This document shows, piece after piece, positions 29,001 through 41,000 of a stretch of 64,000 nucleotides of DNA. Every line of letters starts with the position of its first letter. Within the stretch, counting starts at the first letter, position 1. The position numbers were made by a program, and so were the translations under genes. The stretch is from Apis mellifera (taxonomy: Eukaryota > Arthropoda > Insecta > Hymenoptera > Apidae): assembly GCF_003254395.2 (NCBI RefSeq), contig NC_037638.1, positions 18,298,892 through 18,362,891 on the forward strand. Reading direction: 5' to 3'. The notes under the pieces are model-generated. The model was given only the letters and a program-made list of their open reading frames with translations. It did not search any database and was not told where the DNA came from.

Positions 29001-32000
29001 TTCCGCATTACTCAATTTGGACGACATCGAGCAGAAAATTGCAGAGATGACCGAAATGCAGAAAAGTGTGATGGAATATCAAAGCGAACTGAAAGATTTG
29101 ACTGTTTTGGCCGAAGATATCACCAGGGTTAGTTCCGAATCAAGAGTAAATCAATACATCAGTCATTTGAATACGCGTTACGATTACGTGTTAAAGTTTT
29201 TAGCCCAACATTTAGACAGACTTCGAGAATTGAAGGAGAATAGAGATCAATATGTGGCTAATAAGAAGAAGCTCGAAATTTGGATTGAGAACGCGGAAAA
29301 AACATTGAAAGCCTATGATGAAATCACTGGTCCAAAACCTATAACTTTCTATCAATCACGTTTGAAAGAGTTGAAAGCATTTGCCGAGGAACGAGAAGTT
29401 GGACAAGCTATATTGAATAAAACAGCGGAAGCTGGTGAAGCTTTGTTCGCTAGAATTACACCTGATCAAAGAGAAATGATTAGAACGGAATTGAGAAACT
29501 TCCGTAATCGCGTGGATGCAATGGCGGATCGTTCCAACGTGATTTATAAAAAAATAGAGAGCGATATGATGCACAGATCTTCCTTCGAAGATAAATTCTC
29601 TCAAGTGAAACAATGGTTAGCAGATGCTCAGAATAAATTAGGAGAAAAGCAAGATTTACTGCCAACGTTACAAGAGAAGAAGCTAGCTCTTCATTTGTAC
29701 AGGACCGTGGCTCAGGATGTTACTGTTCACAAGAATATTCTTCAACAACTTCAAGATAGATTAAGTACAGCACCAGATGATGATGCGAGCGAAATGTTAG
29801 GCAACGTGATCGAGGCTTATGAAAAATTGTCCAACGAGGTCGAAGGGCGAATTAATATAGCGGAGAAACATGTTTCGAACCATGAGGCTTATCTTCAAAC
29901 ATTTGAAAAGACTCGAGATTGGATCAACACGGTGATCAACGAAGGAACGCCGATAGTCGAGGATTTTTCAGTGGAACGAGAAACAGCGCAGAGTAAAATC
30001 ACCACCATCGAGAATCTTTTACAACAGAAAGCGGAAGGGGATCGAATCTTGGCTGATTGTAACCAGCAATTAAATATTGTCTTGGAACAAACCTCTATGC
30101 CAGGTCATTCAGCCTTGTTATCCAATTTTGAGCAACAAAAGAAAATGTGGGAAGATTTCTTGAAGCGATGTGTGACAGCTAGAGACAAATTGAAACATAT
30201 GTTCAATCAATGGTCCGAATTTGAGAAGATCGTAGAAGGTTTGGAGGCCTGGATTAAGCAGATGGAAACCCAGCTGAAGGATCAAAGTTTGAAGAGTACG
30301 GAAGAAGCAAAGAGAGCTCATTTGCAGAAGCTGAAGTCCTTGGAAGAAAGTATCATCGCGAAAGGAGCTGAATTTAATGCCGCCATTGAGAAGAGTCAGA
30401 GCATCGAAGCTGAGGCAGACCTAGTCACAAGAGTCTCGAGACAAACTACTAAATATCAGGCTATCAAGAATCAAATAAAGGAAGCTGTGATGCGATACGA
30501 ACAATTTGTGAAAGAGCATAACACTTTCAACATGAAATATAACCAATTATTGCAATGGATCACAGATATTAAATCGGAATTGAAGAAACACAGTGAAATC
30601 GTGGGCGATCTATCCGTGTTGCAGAGTAGACAGAAGCTCATTCGAGACTTGGGCGATACTAGAACGAAAGAGAATGCTAGATTCGAATCTGTCATAGATC
30701 TTGGAGAGAAATTATACGTTCACACGTCGCCTGACGGTAGAGAAATCATCAGACAGCAATTGAGAAATTTGAGAACCTTGTGGGATGGATTCACTGAAGA
30801 TCTACAGAATACTATGCAAAAGTTAGACCAATGTCTGATGCAATTCGCTGAATTCTCTTTATCTCATGAACAATTGACAGCTTGGCTTCGAGACGTGGAA
30901 CGTGCGATGCATCAACACACTGAATTGAAATGTACTTTGGAGGAGAAACGGGCACAGTTGCAGAATCACAAGATCATGCACCAAGAAATCATGTCTCATC
31001 AATCTTTAGTAGAGTCTGTTTGCGACAAGGCGCAACAGTTGGTAGATCAGACCAAGGATACTTCTTTGAATGTCTTTCTACCATCTATCAAGCAATTATT
31101 CCATAACATCGTGGCAAAATCGAAGGATTTGTTAGAAAATCTGGATGATTGCGTGGAGAAGCATCATAAGTTTAATTTGCAAGTGAAGAGCTTTTCTGAT
31201 TGGTTGAACGGCGAGAAGGATAAACTTGCTGAATGTAACGATATGACTGGAGAAAGAACGGATATTTGCAGAAGACTTGCCACTTTGGCCATATTGAAGG
31301 ATGATCAGATGCAGGGTGCTGAGCAGCTTGGAAAATTAAAGGAACTTAGCGATACAGTTATTAAGAGAACCGCACCAAAAGGATGGGATGCTATTAATAA
31401 GGAGATCGTTATTTTGGAAGGCAATCTTCGTCAATATCTAAATGAAATAGGTAAAAAAAAATCGTCAAATTATTTTTTTTTTTTAATATTTAATACATTC
31501 TTTTTAATTTTCTCTTTTTCCATATAGAATCAGTGGAAGATAAACAAAAAACAGCCTTGCAGAAATGGCAAGACTTCGAAGATAAATTGGAAACGCACAC
31601 AAAATGGTTCTCAACGATGGAAGCTGCATTCAGGGACCAACAGTTGCAGCCTACTTTGCAAGACAAGGAAGCTCGTTTGCAAACATTAAAAGAGAAACGT
31701 GATGCCATATTAAAGGAAGAATTGAAGATAGATGAGTTCATTGATAAATCTCATAGTTTGCTTCATGCAAGTGGAGTTGAGCGTATCAAGCCTTTGATCT
31801 CCCAAATAAGCAATAGGTAAATTTTCTCATTATTCACATTTAATAAAATTATTGAGAAATTTTAAATTTTAAAATTCACTTTAAATTTAATTTTTTCGAT
31901 CAAAAATTTTAGATACCAGTTATTGCACGTGCTCAGTAAAGAAGTAGTGACTAGATGCCAGAGTGTTGTAGATGATCATAGGACGTATGAAGAAAAATTA

Positions 32001-35000
32001 AAGGTCGTAGATGCCTGGTTAACTCAATTAGAACAGAGTTTAGCCAGCTTGAAGAAAGATGAAACAGGTGGAAATCTAGAAGAGAAAGTATCTCGTCTGC
32101 AGATATTGTTGGCTGAAAAGGAACAAGGTGAACACAGATTGGCAAGTTTGATATCATTTGGAGAGAGGATTCTTGCTGATACATCGGCTCAAGGAAGAGA
32201 AATTATTCGCCATGAATTGAGACAAGCTCGAGAACGATGGGATAAACTTGTGGAAGGCATAGCCGAGCAACAGAAAAAACAAGATGCTCAATCCTTGCAA
32301 TGGACCAATTATCAAGAGACATTGCAACAAATTTTGGCCTGGTTGGATACTATGGAGAGATCGGTGAAACAGGACTCGACGATCACTTGGTCTTCTCTTC
32401 AAGAAATTAAATCCAAATTGCTGAAAAGCAAGGTAACTATGATTCTGATAATGAGTAAAAATTCTTAAAGAAATAATATCAAAAATATTTTCAATATTTT
32501 AAATAACGAAATGTTGTTTTCTTCTATAGGGAATGCATCAAGAAATTTTGGCTTATAAACGTATCATTGAAGGAATCTCAGAAAAAGCAAATGCACTATC
32601 GTATACATCTCAAGCGCCATCAGACGCTCAACAAAAGGCTGCCTCGGTTTCTGGAAGATACGAGGATCTGGTCGAAATGTCACAGAAAAATATATCCAAT
32701 TTGGAAACTCTTCTAGATACTTTCCAACAATTCTATGATCTACAAAAATCTTATCAAGATTACCAGAAGCAACAATGGGAGCAATTAGCTAACTATAGCG
32801 ACTATACTGGCAACAAAGCTGCTTTGCAAATTCAATTGACCAAAATCATGGAGCTTCAAGATGGCCAGAGGGAAGGAGAATTGAAATTAGATATTCTCAG
32901 TGAACACGTGTCTCAGAGTGCTCATAATTTATCACCCAGATCATTAGAATCTATGGAAAGAGACTTGGCTACGCTAAGGTAAGATTTATCCTGGATTATT
33001 TTCGAATCAAAATGAAATAAAGAAAATTTTTTTAAATTAATATATATAACAGATTCGAGCACAAAAAATTCGCCACAGCTGTAAACGATATTATTCGATG
33101 CATCGAGGAGAGGATCCAACAATGGAGCGAATATGAGAATTCTTTAGAACGTTTATTAGCTTGGTTGGCGGATGCAGAATCGTCTTTGAAGAATTATTCT
33201 CTGAAGAACACTCTCGATGAGAAACAAGAGCAACTTGAAAAGTATCAGGTAATATATAATATATAATATATAATATAATTATAGAATATTTGAAGATTAT
33301 ATTAACATTATATGTTTTACAATATATTTATTTAATATATCTGTTATATATATATGTTACATCATATGTTACAAATGAATTATTACACGTTAAAAAATTA
33401 ATTTTTTTTAAAGTCACACTATGAACACATTTTTTTAAATAATCGCATTTCACGCGAAGCGAAGTTTTTTTCTTTCATTTTTGATCAAGAAGAGGAAAAG
33501 ATACGAAAGAGATGAAATGATATAACGATAGTTCAGATATTGTATCTTGGAAAACTTTCTTAGGCACTACAAAAAATCGCCTTGTCGTGGGACACGGAAG
33601 TGACAGAACTGGTGGCCCTAGGAGACCACCTGGACCAAGTAAGAGAAACATGGAAAAAATTTACTCAAACAGGATTGTGAACGCTTTTGTAAATTGATCT
33701 ATCTCTTTTTCTCTTTTTTCTTTTTCTTCTTTTATCTTTATTCTATCATTTTCATCTTTATACTATTGTTTTTTGATCTTTTTCTCTTTCCTTTTCTTTT
33801 CTCTATATTTCAAAACGAATTGAAATATTTAGTGTGATTTAAATTCGATGATGTATCAAAGATTATTTTATACAAATAAAAATCGGTAAGTTTCATCTCG
33901 ATACACTATACACTTATATCTTCACTATGATACTTACTATGATACTTTTTTTTCCGACGTGTTATTGTTTTTTTTTTTTAACATATACTGATTTTGCATA
34001 ATTCTTTTTTTTATCTCGTGTTTTTACTTCGATGCATGTAAACGTGTTGTTTCGAGCACGCTTAATCGAAGAATCATGTTTCCAAACTCGTATATCGCGT
34101 TGTCATGGCAAGTGAAAAAATCCATGACTGATTGATTGAATTCGCATTAATTACCTGTATACACACGAACACCGACAAATAAATGCGTGTCCTATTGTTA
34201 ACTCTATTACTATGAATTCAAGGTATTTTCAGAACGACAGAAAATTACCTAATCATACGATTTGATTAATTTGATTAGTATTATAAAAATAAAAACAAAC
34301 TATAAACAAACGATGTTTTCTATATCAAATATCATGAAATTTTAATAATATTTCTATTTCTAGATGTTAATCGTGAATCTACGGCAAAACGAGGCAGAAT
34401 TCGATAAGATGAGCGACGAATCTTCCGAGCTGATGCAGATTAGCGGTGAAACAAGATTTTCTGCTAGTGTTCAACAAATCACCTCTCGGTTCCAATCTAT
34501 TCAAGCGACTGCTAAAGTAAATATTAAAAATGTTACTTTTATTTCTTTATCTTCCATTTTTCTTTATCCAAAATTTTACTATAAAAGTATAAAAAATTCA
34601 AAAAGATTTTGACTTATTACTACTACACTTTCGAATCTACTTTTGTAATTTTTTTTTTTTTATTTTGGATGAATTTCAAATCTCAAATTATAATCACTTA
34701 GTTTATACAATTATTTCGAACATTTTTCTTCTCACAATTATATCTTTCATCGTATATGAAAATTAATATCTGAAAATTTGTTTGAACCATAGGAATTAGT
34801 TAAAAAATGTGAACAAGCAGTGGCAGATCACGCAGCCTATCTTGAACGTTACAAACAATGTTCCGAATGGCTGGCAAACACACGTACTACTTATCAATCA
34901 ATCAAGGATGACTTCAGCGGTACTCGCCAAGAATTAACTTCGAACGTGACAACCCTAAAAGATCTTCTAGCCCGACAATCTTCGGCAACCCTTTTGATCA

Positions 35001-38000
35001 ATAATACCGTCGAAGCTGGAGAACGTTTGTATTCTACCACAGGCATGGAAGGCAGAGAAATCGTCCGTCAACAATTATTAGACCTCCAACGAGCCTTCGA
35101 GGAGCTCTACGACAGCATTGCCTCAACTGAACGAGAGTTGCAATCGAAGATATCTCGTTGGTCCGGTTTCGACGAGTCCAACGAATCGTTCGACAAGTGG
35201 CTGAGAACTGTCGAGACTCAATTGAAACCAGAAATCGAGTTGAAAACCACGTTGGACGAGAAACGAGCCCAATTACAAATTTATCGTTCCTTTTTACATG
35301 ATATCCAATCCCATCAACAAGATCTACTCGATCTTCGAGACAAGGCTGACAATTTGCCGGATTCCACTGACAAAGTGCATCTGACGCTAAAGAAATTGAG
35401 CGAGAGACACGCAACCGTGTTGAAACGCGCGGTTGCTTTTGTCGAAAGGTATGAAGGCATCGTTAGCGATCATCAACAGTACAGCAAGGCTGTTCTGGAT
35501 ACCCATGAGTGGATAGATGCGACTCACAATGCGGTTATTCTTTGGGGTGACACGGAACTTGAACGTGTATCTCTTCACACTAATCTGGACAGATTGAAGA
35601 ATTTATTGCACGGTTTACCAGAGGATAAACCAAGAGTTCAACAAATAAGAATACTAGGTGAGAAAGTGATTCCAGGCACATTGGAATCTGGACAGATCAA
35701 CATTCGATCCCAAATCGATTCCTCGCAACAAGAATGGGAAAGTCTGGTCACTGCGGTGAAGTCTACTATAGAAACATTGGAGAATAAGCTTCAACAATGG
35801 AACGAGTTCGAAATGTCGAAGGAACGTTGTTTGGCTTGGATGAGAGAAACTGACACTAAGCTTCATGCGGTGGACTTGAAGGCTACCTTGCAGGAGAAGA
35901 AAGACCAATTGGAACTTTTGAGAACTCTTCAAGGACAGGTGCGTGCGAAAGAATTGGAGATAGACGCTGTTACCGAGAAGGCTCAACAGCTTCACAAAAA
36001 TATTACGTCTCGTACCACTCATATGTCAGAATTGAGCATCAAGTATCAACAAATATCGAACAAAGTGAAAGACTTGAACAGTCGTTGGCATCAATATGTG
36101 ACCACTCATCAAGAATTCGATAATCAAGTGGCAGAGTGTACTAGATGGTTAGACGACATTAGGAAGAAACTGGCTTATTGCTCTGACTTAGGTGCATCCT
36201 CTCAGAAAGATTTGGAGAACAAGATGGAGATAGTGCAAGACTTATTATTGTACAAGGAAGATGGCTTCGCCAAGGTACAAGGTATTGTGGAATTAGCTCA
36301 GGCAGTTTTGGCAAACACAGCTCCAATTGGACACAAGGCTATCAATGATGCTGTTGGAAAGCTGCAAGAACAATGGAGTGCTCTAGCCTCGAAGATGTTA
36401 GAGACCAAAACTAATTTGGATGACTCTATCAATAAATGGGCTGGTCTTCTAGAACAGATACAATCGATGAACAAGACGGTAGATTATATGCAATCTGCTT
36501 TGAACGAGTTCATGCCTTTCCAAACTACCATGTCTGAAAAGAGATGTCAACTGGAACGTATCAAGGCTTTAGAGGAAAAAGTTCGATGTGAGAACATTGA
36601 AGTCGATAGTCTAAAGATCAAGGTCGCTGAAATGATCGCCAGTGGACCTCAAGGGTTAGCTGCATCACAGGCACAGAGCATTTTGAACAGATTCGATACG
36701 TTGTTCGAAAAAATCAAGTCCTTGCTGACCGAACGTGAAGAACAGTACAAGGATCACAGATTATACAAGGAGGCGCACGATGATATTATTAATTGGTTGA
36801 GTCGAGCTCGTGAGAAGATTCCATCTATGAAGCAAAGACCTTTAAGCGATAAATTGGCTATCGAAAACGCTGTGGCTCCACTGGAGAGTTTGTTGAACAA
36901 GAAGGCTCAAGGAGAATTATTGGTGGAACATCTTCAACATACTGGAAAGGTTGTATGTGCGAGCACGAGTCCTCAAGGTCAGGAAATTATAAAGAATGAA
37001 GTGAAAGCTTTGACTCAGAGTTTCGAGGAACTTTTCAGAGGTAAGTGATTTCAATGTTTTTCTTTTTTATTTGTTAAATAATATATAATTTATTTTTTTT
37101 CTCGTTTATTTCACAGAAATCAAGCAACAAAAGGATCAATTAGAACAAACGGTGAGCCAATGGCGCGATTACAAGGACGAGTACGAAAGATTAAGTGATT
37201 GGTTGCAACAATTTGATATTCTCATAAAGGCGCAAAAGAATTCTCTATTACCAAATGTAGCTGAGAAGGAAAAACAAGTGCAAGAAGTGAAAGAGATATT
37301 AGAGAATTTGCTGAAAGGACAGGAACAAATTGACAAATTCAACAAGACAGCGTCCAGTCTCCTTTCGTCTCATTTGGACACCTACATAAATAACCAGCTT
37401 CGACATTTGAACTCGCGTTATCAGGTTCAAGTGAATCTTGCCAAAGATGTCCTCAACAAAGTCGAAACCAATCTAGCTCAGCACAAAGAATACGAAGCTA
37501 ATTTGGAAAAGACACGTGCCTGGATCGAGAACGCGAAACAGATTATTCGAAAGGGGACAGAAGCAGCATCGACTAGCAGCAGAGAAGAATTGCAGAACAG
37601 ATTGGACAATATCCAAGAGTTGTTGAGGAAACGGGAAGAGGGTCAGAACTTGGTTCATCTGACGGTGAATTGTGGCGAGAAAGTGATGAGAAACACTCGA
37701 TCAGATGGGCGAGAAGAGATCAATGCTCAATTGAAAGAGATCCAAAATGATTGGGAGAGATTGGTGAAGAAGATCTCGACGACAAAAGTGCGTTTGGAAA
37801 CGAGTCTTCTTCAATGGGCTGATTACAGCTCGTCTTACCTTCAGTTGCAGCAATGGATCAACGATAGAGAAGCTAAATTGCAACAAGTCTGCGAACAGAA
37901 GGTATCTAAAGCTAGAAAAGGTCTGGCTGGATTGAGTTCTTTGGCTATCGGAGAAAGAAAGGCGAATCTCAGACAAACGAACAGCATCGTTCAAGATATA

Positions 38001-41000
38001 GTAGCGTTCGAACCGATGATTCAATCGGTTACAACGAAGGCCGAGGATCTTCGACAGGCCACACCAGCCACGGAAATTTCCATCAAATATGAAACATTGA
38101 GTAAACAAGCTCAGGAATTATATGCCAAACAGAAGGAGACTGTAGAGCAACATCAAGCGTTTATAGATAGTGGAAATGAATTTATACAATGGATAAGAGC
38201 TGCCAAAGAGAGGCTTGGTAAATGTTCCGAGCCTACTGGAGATAAGGAATCGTTGGCAAACAAGATCACTCAATTGAAGGTACTGCAAAGCGAACTGCCA
38301 GAAGGTCAGAAGAAATTGCAACACGCTTTGGAGCAAGGAAACGCGGCATGCCAGATTGCGGATGAGGAGGACAAAGAGATTATTGAAGAGGAAGTGGCGT
38401 TGTTGCAAGAAGAGTACGATAGTTATGTGTAAGTATCATTGTGATTAATGATGCGAGGATAAGGAATGAAAGAATACTTTAACAATATGTACTGATGATT
38501 TATATTTTTCTACAGAGACTCCCTGAATAACACTAAGAGTTTATTGGAGGTAGGAATAGTGAAATGGACGGAATACGAGGATCAATTCTCGGAAGCTACC
38601 GAATGGCTCACACAAACGGAACAATTGGTGCAGTCGTTTAACAAACTTCAGGATAGTTTGGAAGAGAAGAAGAATGTTCTGGAACAATTCCAGATCCATT
38701 TACAGACTTTGTTCGACTGGCAGAAGGAATTAGATCGATTGAACATGAAGGCTCAGATGTTGCTGGAAACTTGTGCAGATACTAGAATTTCGAACGCTAT
38801 TACTCAATTGACGACCAAGTATAATGCTCTTCTTTCTTTGGCCAAAGAAATAATGAGACGTCTCGAGTTACATTATCAGGTACATTTTATTTTATCACTT
38901 TATTTATTAAATTAAGATTCGAATTTCACATTTTATTTCATGATATATTATCTCATATTATTTTTCTCTCATATTCAGGAACATCAACAACATAATACGT
39001 TGTATCAAGAGTGCCAAGATTGGATAGAACGAACACGTGACAAATTGAGCGAGTGTAAGGAACTTCCAAGCACTTTAACCGAGGTGAACAATAAATTGCA
39101 CACTTGCAAAGCTATCAGACAAACACTGGAACAAGGCCAGAACAAGCTGCGTTATGCTCTCGAATTGAAAGAAAAAGTGATCATGAACACGGAACAGAAT
39201 GGCGCCGCAAAGATTCAAGAAGATACAGAGAATCTGAAGATGGAATTTGAGAAATTATTGGTGAACGTAGAAGACATAAGACAGAAGCTTTCCGCTAGAG
39301 CAAGCACATTGGAGGAATTGAACAAAATTCACCGATTGACTACAGATTGGATTGAAGAGATCGAGGGGAAAATTCAACCGGGTGAAATGTACAAAAACGA
39401 TCTGAGCGAAAAACGAGCTGTATTGGAGAAGTATAAGACAGTTCAAAGAGATATTCAAGGTCATGGCGAAACCGTAGACCGGTTGAAAGCTCGTTTGGCT
39501 GAAGATTCCAGTATACCTATTGGTCCTTATCAATCCACTATTGCCAAGTACGATGAATTGACCAAATTGATCGCTGAAAAGATTAAGGTACGTATCTTCT
39601 GTATAAATACAGAAGTGAAATAAAAATTGTTATTATTGATTATTGTTTTTAAGTATTCATATTTTCACTTTTAGAATTTAGAAGAGCAAGTGAACGATCA
39701 TGAAAAGTTTCAACAAGCTCACAATGAAGCAGCGGATTGGGTTCGCCATACAAAGTTGGAACTTCAACAAAATTGCGATACCCATGGGGAGAAGGAACGA
39801 ATCATCGAACGAGAGAACAAAGTGAACCAGATCATAGCTTCCCTTCCCAAAGGAGAGAGCTTGATCTCGAAGGTGATCCAACTCAGCGATGGTGTGATCG
39901 CTAGTACAGGTCCAGAAGGTCAGGAAACCATCAAACAGGACATGAAACAATTGCAAGCAAACTGGAAATCTCTGCAATCTCAGTGTCACGAGTCCCAGAA
40001 GACTTTGTCCAATTGTATCGCCAGCTGGTCTCAATTTACGACTGCTTTAGACAGCATGAAGAGATGGATAGATCATTTCCAGAAGAAGGTGAATGACGAA
40101 CAATCGAAAGAGAATAAAACTCCGGAGGATTTGGTGCGGTGCAAGAGCCTCGTGGAGGAAGCTATCCAACAGAAACCAGTTTTGGAAGATCTGAACGATA
40201 AATGCGAGGCCTTGCTGGAGCTGAGCGCTTGCAGCTGGGCTCGTGACAAGACTGTACAATTGCAATCTGCTTACACGTCTCTGTTGACCGATATGCAAGG
40301 TCTTGTTTCTCGGGTAGAGAAGAATCTGTCCGACCATACCGAGTTCCTGAAGGCGAAGAAGGAAATAGAAGATTGGTTGCGCATTGCTCGAGGCTCGGTA
40401 CAAGATTGCATGGGCGTTGGAGATGCTGAATGGGCTAAGGATAAGTTGGAAACTATCAAGGTATGCAATTAATAGATTATGAATTTTTATTTAAATAAAG
40501 TATGTTCGTACATTCAATTAAAAAAAGTACATAAAAAGAAGCTAAAAAATTTTATTCAAAACTTGAAACATGAAAGAAACTGTGTTAAATTAAAGTTACT
40601 TTTTGTTATATCCTGATTAGTTATTAAGGATTCAATATATTTAAGATAAAGACTTGTTTAACGCAGAAATTATGAATGGGTCTGCGATTCAGGCTTATAT
40701 TTTTTTCTAGAAGTTCATTCTAGGCTTTCAGAAATCGCGAGATTCTTAAAAGATTAGGGTTAATTATAGCCTTTAAAGAAATCATTCCTTTTCATAGATC
40801 GTAGCAACAAGAATTACCGAGGGTCAACATTTATTGTCAACATTACAAACCGCCTTCACGAAAGCCATAGACACAGCTGTACCAGAGCAACAGGATCAAC
40901 TGAGATCAGACATGGCGGGACTTCTTTCCAGCTGGGAACAGCTCAGCATCGATTTGAACACCGTTCAAGCTCAACTTAAATCGCTGTTGCATCGCTGGGA

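Noticed and set aside
31451..31527. Hydrophobic run after exon 13 resembling a membrane tail
   Set aside because: The reading passes through gtaaaa and poly-T; the rod continues in phase from 31528, so this is intron, not a KASH domain.
38940..38978. Hydrophobic extension MIYYLILFFSHIQ before exon 22
   Set aside because: It looks like a short membrane segment but is intron: the acceptor attcag falls right after it and the upstream exon joins in phase.
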